A stretch of 64,000 nt of DNA from Gordonia hongkongensis. GTDB lineage: Bacteria > Actinomycetota > Actinomycetes > Mycobacteriales > Mycobacteriaceae. Positions 1-10,103 of the stretch are shown here, one piece after another (the first letter of the stretch is position 1; each line of letters begins with the position of its first letter). The stretch lies in contig NZ_CP095552.1 of assembly GCF_023078355.1 (NCBI RefSeq), forward strand, positions 3,348,001 to 3,412,000, read 5' to 3'. The notes below the pieces were generated by a model. It worked only from the letters and a program-made list of their open reading frames with translations, had not been told where the DNA came from and searched no databases. Position numbers and translations under genes: made by a program.

Positions 1-1
1 G

Positions 2-376
2 TGCGCGATCGCCGAGATCGTGGTCGCCCGGCCCGACGGTGAACGCGGCTGGCAGTTCGCGGTCATCCGGTACGGACGGCTCGCCGCCGCCGGGCGCGCT
101 CGACGCGGAGTCTCGCCCATGCCCGTCGTCGACGCGCTCGTCGCGGCCGCGGAGACCGTGTTACCGGGCCCCGGTCCGCTGCGGGGCGCGCCGGCCGAGG
201 AGGTCGGCCTCGTGTACCGCTGGATGACCGAACCGGGCGCGCGCATCGTGTCGACGAGTGAGCCGGTCGCCCTGCCCGCCGGCTCCGCCGAACGCCGGCT
301 CGGGTGGTCGCAGTCGGCGCACGACGCACGTGCGGCCAGACCCGTCGCCGACTCTCGCACACGGCAGGCGAGCTGA
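2..376 (+). CDS. C-terminal fragment of a probable DEDD-exonuclease/GIY-YIG protein (Rv2191-like), 5' end outside window
   Basis: The frame is open from the first bases of the window to a TGA at 374-376, so only the last ~124 residues are seen. The visible part is an Ala/Arg-rich tail with no catalytic motif. The assignment rests on position: in M. tuberculosis the gene before trpD in this orientation is Rv2191, a DnaQ-like exonuclease fused to a UvrC-type GIY-YIG domain. The stretch around residues 6-30 (VVARPDGERGWQFAVIRYGR) looks like a folded C-terminal domain, but by itself does not identify the family. The product would act on DNA in the cytoplasm. Moderate confidence that it is a gene end, low confidence in the exact function. 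Confidence 0.5.
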   Translation, partial: CAIAEIVVARPDGERGWQFAVIRYGRLAAAGRARRGVSPMPVVDALVAAAETVLPGPGPLRGAPAEEVGLVYRWMTEPGARIVSTSEPVALPAGSAERRLGWSQSAHDARAARPVADSRTRQAS

Positions 377-390
377 GGGCCACGCACCAC

Positions 391-402
391 TAGGCTGGCG
401 AC
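391..402 (+). promoter_or_regulatory. -10 element TAGGCT placed for a leaderless start of the Lrp-like gene
   Basis: TAGGCT lies at 391-396 and the ATG begins at 403, six bases later, with no Shine-Dalgarno sequence between. A TANNNT hexamer 6-7 nt before the start codon is the usual geometry of leaderless transcripts in mycobacteria and relatives. It supports 403 as the start. Confidence 0.55.
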
Positions 403-681
403 ATGATCACCGCCATCGTCCTCATCCAGGCCGACATCCACCGGATCCCGGAGACCGCCCAGGCCGTCGCCGACATCCCCGGGGTCGAAGAGGTGTACTC
501 CTGTGCGGGCGACGTCGATCTGATCGCGAAGATCCGGGTCCGTGACCACGAACAGATCGCGACGGTCGTCACCGGCCAGATCAACCGGCTACCCGGGGTT
601 CTCAAGAGCGCGACACACATCGCGTTCCGCAGCTACTCCAGCTCCGACGTCGAGGGCGGTTTCTCCATCGGCGAGAACTGA
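403..681 (+). CDS. Lrp/AsnC ligand-binding (RAM) domain protein, stand-alone
   Basis: This 92-residue protein begins MITAIVLIQADIHRIPETAQ and consists only of the alpha/beta RAM domain (regulation of amino acid metabolism) that in full Lrp/AsnC regulators binds amino acids and mediates oligomerisation. The helix-turn-helix half is absent, and full-length members have about 150 residues, so this is the known stand-alone AsnC type. The segment GVEEVYSCAGDVDLIAKIRV (residues ~27-46) is the typical beta-alpha-beta core. It probably works as a small-molecule sensing oligomer rather than binding DNA alone. It lies convergent to trpD with a gap of under 50 bp, and its own -10 box sits 6 bp before the ATG. 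Confidence 0.85.
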   Translation: MITAIVLIQADIHRIPETAQAVADIPGVEEVYSCAGDVDLIAKIRVRDHEQIATVVTGQINRLPGVLKSATHIAFRSYSSSDVEGGFSIGEN

Positions 682-727
682 CCCGCCGAACACTGCGCCC
701 CACAAGGATTTCGGGGCAGCGTGACCG

Positions 728-1798
728 TCAGGCGGGCGCGGCGAGCCGGCCGCTGAGCTCGGCCCACCGCTGCAGCAGGTCGGCGGCGGCACCGTTGTCG
801 ATCGCATCGGCCGCCCGCTCCTTCGCGGCGCCGAGGGCATCGGTCAGTTCCGCCGAGCTCATCGGCGCCTCCTGCTCGAACGCGACGATGGCGCCGGCCG
901 AGTTCAGCAGCACCGCGTCCCGGACCGGGCCCGTGGTCCCGGCCAGCAACTCGCGGGCGATCGCGGCGTTGACCGTCGCATCTCCCCCCTGCAGCGCGGA
1001 GAGTTCCACGCGCGCGATCCCCAGATCCGTCGGGTCGACGGTGAGTTCGTTCACCTGCCCGGCGACGACCTGCCAGACCGTCGACGTGGTGGTGGTCGTC
1101 AGTTCGTCGAGACCGTCGTCGCCGCGGACCACCAGCGCGGAGCCGCCGCGCTCGGCGAAAGCCCGCGCCAGAACCGGCGCCAGGTCCGCGAAGGCGCAGC
1201 CGATCAGCCCCCGGCTGGGTGTCGCCGGATTGGTCAGCGGCCCCAGCACGTTGAAGACCGTCGGGATGCCGATCTCCTTGCGCGGCGGACCGGTGAAGCG
1301 GAACGCCGGATGGAACACCGGCGCGAAGCAGAAGCCGATCCCTAGTTCCGACACGCACTGCGCGACCGCGGCGGCGTCGAGGGAGATGTCGACGCCGAGC
1401 GCCTCCAGCACATCGGCACCGCCGCTCTTCGACGACGCCGCACGGTTGCCGTGCTTGACCACCGCGACGCCCGACGCAGCGATCACGATCGACGTCATCG
1501 TGGAGATGTTCACCGTGTGCGACCGGTCGCCGCCGGTCCCCACGACGTCGACGGCCGGGCGAGTGACGTCCACGAGCGTCGCGTGGTCGAGCATCGCGCG
1601 GGACAACCCGAGGAGCTCCGCCGGTGCGGCACCTTTCATCTTCACGCCGACGCCGAACGCGGCGATCTGGGCTCCGGTCGCACTGTCGGTCATGATCTCG
1701 TTCATCGCCCACGCCGCCTCGTCGGCGTCGAGGTCGAGGCGATCGGTGACCTTGCCGAGGATCTGCGGCCAGCTGAAGTCAGACTGTGCGGTGCTCAC
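728..1798 (-). CDS. trpD: Anthranilate phosphoribosyltransferase
   Basis: TrpD transfers the phosphoribosyl group of PRPP to anthranilate, the second step of the tryptophan branch, in the cytosol. The 356-residue product has the normal length. Diagnostic motifs are the PRPP/pyrophosphate loop GTGGD at residues 87-91 and the [12 protein letters not shown] loop at 115-126, followed by the C-terminal alpha/beta domain. The chosen start is GTG (V S T A Q). The gene stands apart from other trp genes, as in M. tuberculosis (Rv2192c), where it also sits beside ctaE. A hypothetical gene on the same strand ends 22 bp upstream of its start, so the two may be co-transcribed. Confidence 0.95.
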   Translation of the reverse strand: MSTAQSDFSWPQILGKVTDRLDLDADEAAWAMNEIMTDSATGAQIAAFGVGVKMKGAAPAELLGLSRAMLDHATLVDVTRPAVDVVGTGGDRSHTVNISTMTSIVIAASGVAVVKHGNRAASSKSGGADVLEALGVDISLDAAAVAQCVSELGIGFCFAPVFHPAFRFTGPPRKEIGIPTVFNVLGPLTNPATPSRGLIGCAFADLAPVLARAFAERGGSALVVRGDDGLDELTTTTTSTVWQVVAGQVNELTVDPTDLGIARVELSALQGGDATVNAAIARELLAGTTGPVRDAVLLNSAGAIVAFEQEAPMSSAELTDALGAAKERAADAIDNGAAADLLQRWAELSGRLAAPA

Positions 1799-1819
1799 GG
1801 GGAGTCAGCATATTCGTGT

Positions 1820-2338
1820 TCAGAGCGGCGGACGCTGGAGGACGGCCCACTCGCGTGCGAATCCGCCGTGCCGCGAACCGAGGCTCGCCATCCGGGACCG
1901 TTCCTGCGACAGATGCATCGCGTCGAGCAACTGGACCCGCGCCAGGACCAGGACCACGAGCCGATCGTCGCGCGGCGCCGGCCTCGGCCCCCAGCGTTCG
2001 TCGTCGACGGACTCGTAACCGTCGAGCGCGGCCACCGCGGCCGCGTCGGCCCGCCGGTCGGAGGGCACCTCGACGACATGCCGGAGGATCACCTCGTCCG
2101 CGGCTCGCCACGACGACGCGTCGAGCGCCACCGAACTCGCGATGGCATCGTCGTCGGAACGGGCCACCACCTCCACCCGCTCATGCAGCGTCAGCGGACC
2201 GGCGCCGGCACGCGGGCGCAGCCGTGAGCGGAGCCGCGCCAGGCGACCCTGCTCGACGACTCGGCCGTTGAGATCACGGGGCCGGGCGGCGCCGAACTGG
2301 ACATGAACACACGGTAGCGAGCCGGGCGTCCGCCACAC
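1820..2338 (-). CDS. Hypothetical protein upstream of trpD
   Basis: A 172-residue frame with actinobacterial codon use (G or C in most third positions) fills the gap between trpD and ctaE. No family is recognised with confidence. The protein is soluble, acidic/arginine-rich, without membrane segments, and has two similar alpha/beta-looking halves (around [13 protein letters not shown] and [22 protein letters not shown]) that vaguely recall RraB-like folds. The only in-frame start is GTG at 2338, preceded by a purine-rich GGGAAGGG; the first ~15 residues may therefore be correct, but this is weakly supported. It is transcribed divergently from ctaE and probably with trpD. Confidence 0.5.
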   Translation of the reverse strand: MWRTPGSLPCVHVQFGAARPRDLNGRVVEQGRLARLRSRLRPRAGAGPLTLHERVEVVARSDDDAIASSVALDASSWRAADEVILRHVVEVPSDRRADAAAVAALDGYESVDDERWGPRPAPRDDRLVVLVLARVQLLDAMHLSQERSRMASLGSRHGGFAREWAVLQRPPL

Positions 2339-2457
2339 CCTTCCCGGACACGCCGAGGGTCACCCGATTCGGGCCCGGACCTGCGACGAGAGAAATAGTC
2401 GGGGGCAATTTCCGACCCGGGTGGCCACGGCTTACTACGAACCGTCATACTTCACTT

Positions 2458-3069
2458 GTGACAAGCGCTGTAGGTACCTCAGGAACAGCCATCACCTCGC
2501 GCGTGCACTCGCTGAACCGGCCCAACATGGTCAGCGTCGGCACGATCGTGTGGCTGTCCAGTGAGCTCATGTTCTTCGCTGGCCTCTTCGCGATGTATTT
2601 CGTCGCCCGTGCCAACTCCGCCGTCGGCTGGCCGCCGCCACCGACCGAGCTGAATCTCGCCCTCGCCATCCCGGTGACGACGATTCTCATCCTGTCGTCG
2701 GTGACGTGCCAGATGGGTGTCTTCGCCGCCGAGCGCGGTGACGTCTTCGGCCTCCGCCGCTGGTACGTCATCACCCTCATCATGGGAACGATCTTCGTGA
2801 TCGGGCAGGCGTACGAGTACACCGTGCTGGTCGGCCACGGCACGACCCTCGCGTCGGATGCGTACGGCTCGGTCTTCTACATGACGACCGGGTTCCACGG
2901 CCTCCACGTGATCGGCGGTCTGATCGCGTTCGTGTATCTGCTCATCCGGACCAAGCTGTCGAAGTTCACGCCGGCGCAGGCAACCGCGGCCATCGTCGTC
3001 TCCTACTACTGGCATTTCGTCGACATCGTGTGGATCGGGCTGTTCGTCACGATCTACTTCATCCGATGA
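2458..3069 (+). CDS. ctaE: Cytochrome c oxidase subunit III (aa3-type)
   Basis: CtaE is a membrane subunit of the aa3 terminal oxidase, which in these bacteria is joined to the cytochrome bcc complex. The 203-residue protein has five hydrophobic segments, typical of short actinobacterial subunit III. Recognisable are [20 protein letters not shown] near the N-terminus and [13 protein letters not shown] with the conserved family histidine. The start is GTG at 2458. The gene is directly followed by qcrC, qcrA and qcrB, the standard actinobacterial ctaE-qcrCAB operon; the subunit I gene (ctaD) is not in the window, while ctaC and ctaF lie 6 kb away. Confidence 0.97.
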   Translation: MTSAVGTSGTAITSRVHSLNRPNMVSVGTIVWLSSELMFFAGLFAMYFVARANSAVGWPPPPTELNLALAIPVTTILILSSVTCQMGVFAAERGDVFGLRRWYVITLIMGTIFVIGQAYEYTVLVGHGTTLASDAYGSVFYMTTGFHGLHVIGGLIAFVYLLIRTKLSKFTPAQATAAIVVSYYWHFVDIVWIGLFVTIYFIR

Positions 3070-3143
3070 CGCCGGCCCGTTCCACCACGACCGAGCGCAG
3101 CTCGATCTAACAACAGTCCGTCCCGCTTAGTAGAGAGTCACAG

Positions 3144-4040
3144 ATGAGTTCATCTCCACCGCGTCCGTCGGATAGCGGCACCGAGGTCGGACCCGATGCC
3201 TCGGCCCGACGCTCCGCTGCACGCGACGCCGGCCGCCGCGCCAAGGCCCGACGCAAGCTCCGTCGGCGCGCAGGCGGCACCATCGTGCTGCTGGCCGGCC
3301 TCGTCATGGCGGGTGTGCTCGCCTCGGTGCTGACCCCCGAGCCGCAGGTCGCGGTCGCCGACGAGAGCAACGCCGCGATGATCGACGACGGTCGCAAGCT
3401 CTACGAGACCTCGTGCATCACCTGCCACGGCGCGAACCTCCAGGGCGTGCCCGAGCGCGGTCCCGCACTTCTCGGTGTCGGCGACGCCGCCGTGTACTTC
3501 CAGGTGTCGACCGGACGTATGCCGGCGGCGCGTGGTGAGGCGCAGGCCCAGCGCAAGCCGGCCAAGTTCACCACCGAGCAGATCGACCAGCTCGGCGCCT
3601 ACATCCAGGCCGAGGGTGGCGGACCGCAGGTGCCGCGCAATGCCGACGGCACCGTCGCGATGGAGTCACTGCGCGGCGACAGCATCGGACGCGGCAGTGA
3701 GCTGTTCCGATTGAACTGCGCGTCGTGCCACAACTTCACCGGTCGCGGTGGCGCACTGTCCTCGGGCAAGTTCGCGCCGAACCTCGACGGGGTGAACGAG
3801 GCGCAGATCTACACCGCGATGCTGACCGGTCCGCAGAACATGCCCAAGTTCTCGAACCGTCAGCTCGATCCGGAAGAGAAGCGGGACGTGATCGCCTACG
3901 TCAAGTACGTGAGCGAGGCCAAGCCCAGTGGTGGTCTGGGCCTCGGTGGTTTCGGCCCGGTCAGTGAAGGCATGGTCATGTGGTTCGTCGGCGTCATCGC
4001 CATCGTCGCCGGCGCCATGTGGATGGGATCTCGAGCATGA
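3144..4040 (+). CDS. qcrC: Cytochrome bc1 complex diheme cytochrome c subunit
   Basis: QcrC carries two c-type hemes and hands electrons from the Rieske protein straight to the oxidase CuA site, replacing a soluble cytochrome c. The 298-residue protein has an N-terminal membrane anchor (about 45-64), two heme-binding motifs CITCH (91-95) and CASCH (192-196), probable axial methionines in GRMPAA (M126) and QNMPKF (M233), and a C-terminal transmembrane helix (about 275-295). The length and two-heme layout match the actinobacterial family. It lies 74 bp after ctaE, and its TGA overlaps the ATG of qcrA (ATGA), indicating translational coupling. Confidence 0.97.
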   Translation: MSSSPPRPSDSGTEVGPDASARRSAARDAGRRAKARRKLRRRAGGTIVLLAGLVMAGVLASVLTPEPQVAVADESNAAMIDDGRKLYETSCITCHGANLQGVPERGPALLGVGDAAVYFQVSTGRMPAARGEAQAQRKPAKFTTEQIDQLGAYIQAEGGGPQVPRNADGTVAMESLRGDSIGRGSELFRLNCASCHNFTGRGGALSSGKFAPNLDGVNEAQIYTAMLTGPQNMPKFSNRQLDPEEKRDVIAYVKYVSEAKPSGGLGLGGFGPVSEGMVMWFVGVIAIVAGAMWMGSRA

Positions 4041-5194
4041 GCGCGAACGACAAAGACGTCCCGTCGCGGGACGAACTCGAACAGATGAGCACCGATGAGC
4101 TCGTCAAACTCGGCACCAATCTCGACGGCGTCGAGATCATCCACCGGTCCGAGCGTTACTCGGTGCCGGGCACCAAGGTCGAGAAGCGCGCCGAGCGTCA
4201 GGTGGCCATCTGGTTCACCGTGGCCGGCGTGTCCGCCCTCGCGTGCCTCGGGATCTTCCTGTTCAACCACTGGGAATTCGCCCTCCCGGACGATCCGAAC
4301 TACTGGTGGTACACGTTCAACACGCCGCTCCTCGGCGTGACGTTCGGCCTGTCGGTGTTCGCCATCGGCGTCGCGCTGATCCTCATCACCAAGAAGTTCA
4401 TCCCGGCCGAGATCTCGGTTCAGGATCGTCACGACGGTGGATCGACCGAGGTCGACAAGAAGACGATCGTCGGTCTGCTCCAGGACACCGGCGCCACGTC
4501 CACCCTGGGTCGTCGCAAGATGATCATCGGCTCCGCCGGTTTCGGTCTCGGCGCCTTCGCGGTCACCGGACTCGTGGCCTTCCTCGGGGGCTTCATCAAG
4601 AACCCGTGGGCCGAGGGCCCCGACTCGCCGCTGTGGCATTCGGGATGGTCGCCGATCTACAACCCGCCGGAAGCGCCCAACGAGACCATCTACCTGCGGC
4701 GTGACACCGGCAACCCGTTCCAGGTCGCCCTGGTCCGGCCGGAAGATCTCGACGCCGGCGGTATGGAAACCGTGTTCCCGTGGCGTCGTTCGGACGGGTT
4801 CGGCGAGTCCGAGCACTCCCGCCATCTGCTGGAGGAGGGCCTGCACCAGGTCCGCAACCCCGTCATGCTCATCCGTCTGCGTCCCGAGGATGCGGCCCGT
4901 GCGGTCAAGCGCAAGGGTCAGGAGAGCTTCAACTACGGTGACTACTTCGCCTACACCAAGGTCTGCAGCCACCTCGGCTGCCCCGCCTCGCTCTACGAGC
5001 AGCGGAGCAACCGCATCCTGTGTCCCTGCCATCAGTCGCAGTTCGATGCGCTCGAGTACGCCAAGCCCATCTTCGGACCGGCCGCACGTGCGCTGGCACA
5101 GCTGCCGATCACGGTGAACAACGAGGGCTACCTCGTTGCCGCAGGCGACTTCATCGAGCCCGTCGGTCCGGCATTCTGGGAGCGTAAGTCATGA
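4037..5194 (+). CDS. qcrA: Cytochrome bc1 complex Rieske iron-sulfur subunit
   Basis: QcrA carries the 2Fe-2S Rieske cluster that takes electrons from quinol. The 385-residue protein has three predicted membrane helices (about 56-76, 97-117 and 163-185), an actinobacterial feature, then the soluble Rieske domain with CSHLGC (310-315) and CPCHQS (329-334) supplying the two Cys and two His ligands. The start at 4037 is chosen because its ATG overlaps the qcrC stop; an in-frame upstream extension lies inside qcrC and reads as Arg/His-rich non-protein sequence. The qcrB ATG overlaps the end of this gene in the same ATGA manner. Confidence 0.97.
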   Translation: MSANDKDVPSRDELEQMSTDELVKLGTNLDGVEIIHRSERYSVPGTKVEKRAERQVAIWFTVAGVSALACLGIFLFNHWEFALPDDPNYWWYTFNTPLLGVTFGLSVFAIGVALILITKKFIPAEISVQDRHDGGSTEVDKKTIVGLLQDTGATSTLGRRKMIIGSAGFGLGAFAVTGLVAFLGGFIKNPWAEGPDSPLWHSGWSPIYNPPEAPNETIYLRRDTGNPFQVALVRPEDLDAGGMETVFPWRRSDGFGESEHSRHLLEEGLHQVRNPVMLIRLRPEDAARAVKRKGQESFNYGDYFAYTKVCSHLGCPASLYEQRSNRILCPCHQSQFDALEYAKPIFGPAARALAQLPITVNNEGYLVAAGDFIEPVGPAFWERKS

Positions 5195-6813
5195 GCATCG
5201 CCGAACGCCTCGGCACTCAAGCCGAAGAAGTGGACTCGCGGTATCACCTCGCCGCGGGCATGCGTCGCCAGATCAACAAGGTCTTCCCCACCCACTGGTC
5301 CTTCATGCTGGGTGAGATCGCGCTGTACAGCTTCATCATCCTGCTGGTGTCGGGCGTCTACCTGTCGCTGTTCTTCGATCCGTCGATGACGCGCGTGGTG
5401 TACGACGGCGCCTACCAGCCGCTGAACGGCGTGATGATGACCAAGGCGTACGAGACGACGCTGAACATCTCGTTCGAGGTGCGCGGCGGTCTCTTCGTCC
5501 GTCAGATCCACCACTGGGCGGCACTGCTGTTCGCCGCGTCGATCATCATCCACATGATGCGCATCTTCTTCACCGGTGCGTTCCGACGTCCGCGTGAGGC
5601 CAACTGGATCATCGGTTGTCTCCTGCTGATCCTGGCGATGTTCGAGGGCTTCTTCGGTTACTCGCTCCCCGACGACCTCCTGTCGGGCACCGGCGTCCGC
5701 GCCGCCATGAGTGGCATCGTCCTCGGCATCCCGGTCGTCGGCACCTGGATTCACTGGGCACTGTTCGGCGGCGACTTCCCCGGCGTCATCATCATCCCGC
5801 GCCTCTACGTGCTGCACATCCTGCTCTTCCCGGGAATCATCCTGGCTCTGATCGGCGCACACCTCGCGCTGGTCTGGTACCAGAAGCACACGCAGTTCCC
5901 CGGCCCCGGCCGCACCGAGAAGAACGTCGTCGGCGTCCGCATCATGCCGGTCTTCGCCGCCAAGGCCGGCGCGATGTTCGCCTTCGTCACCGGCGTCCTG
6001 GCGATCATGTCGGGCGTCTTCCAGATCAACCCGGTCTGGAACATCGGTCCGTACAACCCGGCACAGGTGTCGGCCGGATCTCAGCCGGACATCTACATGA
6101 TGTGGACCGACGGTCTGATACGTCTGTTCCCGGCATGGGAGCTCTACCTGGGCAACTACACGGTGCCGATGTCGAACTGGGTCGTGCTGATCATGACCAT
6201 CATCTTCGGCCTGATGTTCGCCTACCCATGGATCGAGAAGAAGCTCACCGGCGACGACGCGCACCACAACCTGCTGCAGCGTCCCCGCGACACCCCGGTG
6301 CGGACGGCGATCGGCTCCATGGCGGTCTCGTTCTACATCCTGCTGACGATCGCATGTATGAACGACATCATCGCGTTCAAGTTCCACATCTCGCTGAACG
6401 CGACCACCTGGATCGGGCGCATCGGTCTGATCGTCCTGCCGCCGCTGGTCTACTTCATCGCCTACCGCTGGGCGCTCTCGCTGCAGCGCAGTGACCGCGA
6501 GGTCCTGGCACACGGCATCGAGACCGGCATCATCAAGCGGCTGCCGCAGGGTGAGTACATCGAGGTCCACCAGCCGCTCGGCCCGGTCGACAGCCATGGT
6601 CACCCGATCCCGCTCCCCTACGAGGGTGCGGCACTGCCCAAGCGGATGAACAAGCTCGGCTCCGCCGGTGCCCCGGGTACCGGTTCGATCCTCACGGCGG
6701 ATCCGCCGGAGGAGCAGCTGCGCAACGTCGAACTCGAGCACGAGATCGAGGCCGGCGAGCGTAAGGCCCTTCGCGAGCTGCAGGCCAAGGGCGGCAACCC
6801 CTTCGGCGAGTAG
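5191..6813 (+). CDS. qcrB: Cytochrome bc1 complex cytochrome b subunit
   Basis: QcrB is the quinol-oxidising diheme membrane core of the bcc complex. The 540-residue protein carries eight or more hydrophobic helices. Histidines suited to ligate the two b hemes are seen in [16 protein letters not shown] (H107/H108 and H121) and in YVLHILLF...[10 protein letters not shown] (H207 and H222). The long hydrophilic C-terminal tail (after ~residue 430) is characteristic of actinobacteria. Mutations of this protein confer resistance to Q203-type inhibitors in mycobacteria (general knowledge). It ends the operon and is followed by a strong hairpin at 6835-6878. Confidence 0.97.
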   Translation: MSIAERLGTQAEEVDSRYHLAAGMRRQINKVFPTHWSFMLGEIALYSFIILLVSGVYLSLFFDPSMTRVVYDGAYQPLNGVMMTKAYETTLNISFEVRGGLFVRQIHHWAALLFAASIIIHMMRIFFTGAFRRPREANWIIGCLLLILAMFEGFFGYSLPDDLLSGTGVRAAMSGIVLGIPVVGTWIHWALFGGDFPGVIIIPRLYVLHILLFPGIILALIGAHLALVWYQKHTQFPGPGRTEKNVVGVRIMPVFAAKAGAMFAFVTGVLAIMSGVFQINPVWNIGPYNPAQVSAGSQPDIYMMWTDGLIRLFPAWELYLGNYTVPMSNWVVLIMTIIFGLMFAYPWIEKKLTGDDAHHNLLQRPRDTPVRTAIGSMAVSFYILLTIACMNDIIAFKFHISLNATTWIGRIGLIVLPPLVYFIAYRWALSLQRSDREVLAHGIETGIIKRLPQGEYIEVHQPLGPVDSHGHPIPLPYEGAALPKRMNKLGSAGAPGTGSILTADPPEEQLRNVELEHEIEAGERKALRELQAKGGNPFGE

Positions 6814-6834
6814 TCACACGAGGTCGCACGACCC

Positions 6835-6878
6835 ACCGCGGGCCGTCGAGCACCATCTGGTGCGCGACGGCCCGCGGT
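6835..6878 (+). terminator. Probable terminator of the ctaE-qcrCAB operon
   Basis: A 14-bp perfect stem (6835-6848 with 6865-6878) encloses a second 6-bp stem (6850-6855 with 6858-6863) separated by one A-G mismatch. It begins 22 bp after the qcrB stop and is followed by TCGTTGT, a weak U-tract as usual in high-GC actinobacteria. Confidence 0.75.
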
Positions 6879-7023
6879 TCGTTGTGCATAGTGGCTCACG
6901 TCGACGACCGACACCACTCCCCTCCCCCGGGGGTGGCTGCCGGCCCGGGTCCGATGTGGCACGGTGTACCCCATGCACCGGTCACCTCCCCGAAGTTGCG
7001 GTCTGTCCCAGATCACCCGCGGG

Positions 7024-8472
7024 ATGGGCACTCTCGATGCCGAGATCTACGATTCGATCGCCCGGTCCCCGAGCCCGCTCCTCGACGTGACGATGCCGAT
7101 ACTCACCCGGGCCGCCGACCATTCGAAGCTGTGGATGGCGATCGCTGCCGGGCTCGCCGTGTCCGGCCGTCCCTCGCTGCAGCGCGGTGCCGCACGCGGA
7201 CTGGTCTCGCTCGCCGTGACGAGTCTGGTCACCAACCAGGGGGCGAAGCGGATCCGCAACCGCTCGCGGCCCTCCCACGGACTGATCCCGTTGTCCCGGC
7301 GGGGTCGTCGACGCCCGACGTCGAACTCTCTGCCGTCCGGACACTCGGCCAGTGCTGCCGCCTTCGCCGTCGGTGTGGCCGTCGAGAATCCGTCCGCGGG
7401 TCTGTTGTTGTCGGCACTGGCCGGGCTCGTCGGGCTGTCCCGGGTGGCGACCGGGGCACACTACCCCGGCGACGTGGTCGCGGGGCTCGGCATCGGCGCC
7501 GTCATCGCCACCATCGGTGCCCGTGTCGTGCCGCCCATCACCGAACCGTCGCTGTCCCTGGCCGCCCCGTCCGTCGTCGACCTGGGACCCAACCCCGCCG
7601 GAACCGGGCTGGTCGTCGTCGTGAACCCGGGCTCCGCGGACGGACGGGGTCGCCGCGTGGTGGAGGCGATCCGCACCGGGCTGCCGGCCGCCGAGATCAT
7701 CGAGCTCGACGACACCGACGACATGGCAACCGTTTTCGCCGACGTGGCGGCCCGCGCGGAGATCCTGGGGGTGGCCGGCGGCGACGGCACCGTGGCATGT
7801 GCCGCCGCTCCTGCGCTCGCCGCCGACATCCCCGTCGCGGTCTTCCCGGCCGGCACGTTCAACCACTTCGCGCGCGACATCGGTTGCGGCACGGTGGACA
7901 CCACGATCGACGCGATCCGTTCGGGTTCGGCGTCCCGTGTCGACGCGATGTGGCTCAACGACTCCCGCCTGATCCTCAACACCGCGAGCATCGGCGCGCA
8001 CCCCGACTTCGTCCGGGTCCGCCGGCGCCTTCAGCGGCGCATCAGCCGGCCGCTCGCGACCGCCGCGGCCGTTCTCCACGTCCTCCGCAAAGATCCGCAC
8101 GTCCGAATCGAGGTGGAGGGCCGTGTACTCGATGCGTCGCTGTTCCTCGTCGGCAACTCGATCTACCAGCCCACCGGGTTCCTACCGTCGCGACGCATCC
8201 GGCTCGACGACGGCCTTCTCGACGTACGGATCCTCGAGACGAGCCATCGCTGGGCGACCCTGCGGCTCCTGGGTTCACTGGCGCTCGGTCGTCTCGAACG
8301 CTCCCACCTTTACCACGAGATGCAGGTCCCCGAGTTCCGCTTCACCGCCGTCGACGGCCCCGTCGCGGTGTCACACGACGGCGAGGTCGAGGAGTCGTTC
8401 TCGCAGGCCGACTTCCGCGTGGACTACCGCGTCCTGAAGGTCTTCCGGCCGGTCGGCCGGGAGCGTCCCTGA
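7024..8472 (+). CDS. Bifunctional PAP2-family phosphatase / diacylglycerol kinase-like lipid kinase
   Basis: Two domains are fused. The N-terminal part is a PAP2 phosphatase with the three signature motifs: KRIRNRSRP, SLPSGHSAS, and SRVATGAHYPGD, which bear the catalytic histidines. The C-terminal part is a diacylglycerol/sphingosine kinase catalytic domain with the nucleotide loop GGDGTV and the PAGTFNHFARD motif. Together they could remove and add phosphate on a lipid at the inner membrane; the substrate is unknown. I place the start at ATG 7024 (MGTLDAEIYDSIA); in-frame GTG 6964 and ATG 6973 upstream are alternatives adding 17-20 residues. It lies between the two halves of the respiratory gene cluster, where M. 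tuberculosis has Rv2197c and mmpS3. Confidence 0.9.
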   Translation: MGTLDAEIYDSIARSPSPLLDVTMPILTRAADHSKLWMAIAAGLAVSGRPSLQRGAARGLVSLAVTSLVTNQGAKRIRNRSRPSHGLIPLSRRGRRRPTSNSLPSGHSASAAAFAVGVAVENPSAGLLLSALAGLVGLSRVATGAHYPGDVVAGLGIGAVIATIGARVVPPITEPSLSLAAPSVVDLGPNPAGTGLVVVVNPGSADGRGRRVVEAIRTGLPAAEIIELDDTDDMATVFADVAARAEILGVAGGDGTVACAAAPALAADIPVAVFPAGTFNHFARDIGCGTVDTTIDAIRSGSASRVDAMWLNDSRLILNTASIGAHPDFVRVRRRLQRRISRPLATAAAVLHVLRKDPHVRIEVEGRVLDASLFLVGNSIYQPTGFLPSRRIRLDDGLLDVRILETSHRWATLRLLGSLALGRLERSHLYHEMQVPEFRFTAVDGPVAVSHDGEVEESFSQADFRVDYRVLKVFRPVGRERP

Positions 8473-8500
8473 CCGCTCACCGAGGGTCGCTCGGCGAAGA

Positions 8501-8542
8501 CACGAGAGCGCCCCACCGGAGATCCGGTGGGGCGCTCTCGTG
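8501..8542. terminator. Bidirectional terminator, perfect 20-bp inverted repeat
   Basis: Bases 8501-8520 are the exact reverse complement of 8523-8542, with only GA at the centre, so the hairpin has a stem of about 18-19 bp with a tight loop. It sits between the convergent PAP2/lipid kinase gene and ctaF and can end transcription from both sides. Confidence 0.8.
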
Positions 8543-8586
8543 GTGCGTGCGCGGCGCCGTGCGGCGTCGGCGTCAGTGCCTGTCGC

Positions 8587-9003
8587 TCAGTGCTTCTCGG
8601 GGCCGACGTGGTACTCGAAGACCAGTCCCGCCGCGGTGCCCATGATGACGACGGCCGCGAAGATCGCCAGCCAGAAGTTGCCGGTCGCGAAACCGACCGC
8701 AAACGTCGAGGCGCCGAGCGCGATCAGGATGGGCCACCAGGAGTGCGGGCTGAAGAAGCCCAGCTCCCCGGCGCCGTCCTCGACCTCGGCGTCCTCGTAG
8801 TCCTCGGGACGGATCTCGACGCGCCGGGCGACGAACCGGAAGAACGTGCCCGCGATGAGCGTCAGGCCGGCCGCGAAGAACAGGCCGACGACGCCGACCC
8901 ACTCGATGCCCTTGCTGGTGAACGCGGTGAAGAGGGTGTATGCGACGCCCGTCAGAAAGAAGAAGGCGGTCAGCATCTCGAAGAGGCGTGCCTCGATCTT
9001 CAT
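8587..9003 (-). CDS. ctaF: Cytochrome c oxidase subunit IV, actinobacterial type
   Basis: A 138-residue protein beginning [20 protein letters not shown], with four hydrophobic stretches and an acidic loop (about residues 70-85, [16 protein letters not shown]). This is the small subunit IV of actinobacterial aa3 oxidases (Rv2199c family). It stabilises the oxidase in the bcc-aa3 supercomplex. It lies 2 bp after the ctaC stop, so the two are surely co-transcribed and probably translationally coupled. The family's conserved SWWPI segment is visible in the third hydrophobic segment ([12 protein letters not shown]). Confidence 0.95.
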   Translation of the reverse strand: MKIEARLFEMLTAFFFLTGVAYTLFTAFTSKGIEWVGVVGLFFAAGLTLIAGTFFRFVARRVEIRPEDYEDAEVEDGAGELGFFSPHSWWPILIALGASTFAVGFATGNFWLAIFAAVVIMGTAAGLVFEYHVGPEKH

Positions 9004-9005
9004 CG

Positions 9006-10103
9006 TCAGCTCACTTCCTTGGTGCAGTTGGCGAGGGTCGGGTTGTCGGGATCACCGGTGGCACCGACGGAGCCGTCGGTCGCGCGGCGGGTGTCGAACG
9101 GCACCGTGGTCACCGCTTCGGGTGCCTGGCAGATCGACGCGAGCGCTTCGGCGTTGGTGGCGCTGGGGTTCGCCTCGCGGAACCGGATGTAGCTGTCGAA
9201 GTCCTCCGGCGAGACGGCGCGGACCTCGAAGTTCATCATCGAGTGGTACGTACCGCACATCTCGGCACAGCGGCCGACGAAGGCGCCGGTCCGGTCGATC
9301 GACTTGATCTGGAAAATCGGGTCGGTCGCGTTCTGCTCGGGGAACGGGAAGACGTCGCGCTTGTAGAGGAATTCCGGCACCCAGAACGAGTGGATGACGT
9401 CGGCCGAGGCGATGTTGAACTCGATGCGCTTGCCGGTCGGCAGCACCAGGACCGGGATCTCCGACGACGAGCCGACCGTCTCGATGCGGTCGAACTTCAG
9501 GTAGTCGCGGACGTCGTCGTCACGGCCACCGGCCGGACCGGGGAGCTCACCGTGCTCGCCGCCCTCGTCGCTGCCGGCGTGCTCGGTCTCGGCGCCGCTA
9601 CCGGTCTGCGCTTGGATCTCGAACGGGTTGCCGTTCTGCTCGAAGCCGTTGTAGGTGGTGCCGTCGGAGAACTCGACCTGGTTGTAGCCGAACTTCCAGT
9701 TCCACTGGAACGCGGTGACGTCGACGACGACCTTGGAGTCGTTGTTCTTGCCCTCGACGTTGTTCTGCACGATGACCGTGAAGTAGAAGAGCACGGCGAT
9801 GATGACGAACGGGATCGCCGTGTAGGTGAGCTCCAGCGGCACATTGTATGCCGTCTGGCGCGGGAACACGCCCTTCTTGGCGTCGTTCGCGCGGTGGAAC
9901 GTGATCGTCCAGAAGATCAGCGCCCAGACCAGGACACCCATGACCAGCGCCGCGATGACCGACCAGGTCCACAGATCGACCATCTCTTTGCCGTCGGGCG
10001 TGACGCCCTCGGGCCAACCGAAACGCATCGCCTCACTGGCGCTGCAACCCGACATCAGCAGTGCGCCGAGGCCGAGAGCGGCGACGAATCCGAGTCGCTT
10101 CAT
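9006..10103 (-). CDS. ctaC: Cytochrome c oxidase subunit II (CuA-bearing lipoprotein)
   Basis: CtaC holds the dinuclear CuA centre that receives electrons from QcrC. From the ATG at 10103 the protein is 365 residues: a signal peptide with lipobox LMSGC (Cys20), two transmembrane helices (about 45-75 and 90-115), an acidic Gly/His/Glu-rich insert ([20 protein letters not shown]) typical of actinobacteria, and the cupredoxin domain with [12 protein letters not shown] (C279, C283, H287, M290) plus the histidine of [10 protein letters not shown]. The start is set by the lipoprotein signal; an in-frame extension of 54 codons upstream has no signal and lies in the intergenic region. It is divergent from asnB. 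Confidence 0.96.
   Translation of the reverse strand: MKRLGFVAALGLGALLMSGCSASEAMRFGWPEGVTPDGKEMVDLWTWSVIAALVMGVLVWALIFWTITFHRANDAKKGVFPRQTAYNVPLELTYTAIPFVIIAVLFYFTVIVQNNVEGKNNDSKVVVDVTAFQWNWKFGYNQVEFSDGTTYNGFEQNGNPFEIQAQTGSGAETEHAGSDEGGEHGELPGPAGGRDDDVRDYLKFDRIETVGSSSEIPVLVLPTGKRIEFNIASADVIHSFWVPEFLYKRDVFPFPEQNATDPIFQIKSIDRTGAFVGRCAEMCGTYHSMMNFEVRAVSPEDFDSYIRFREANPSATNAEALASICQAPEAVTTVPFDTRRATDGSVGATGDPDNPTLANCTKEVS

Noticed and set aside
5128..6741. Long open frame (537 codons) on the minus strand opposite qcrB
   Set aside because: It is Asp/Arg/His/Gln-rich shadow sequence caused by high third-position GC; qcrB on the other strand has clear heme-binding and membrane features.
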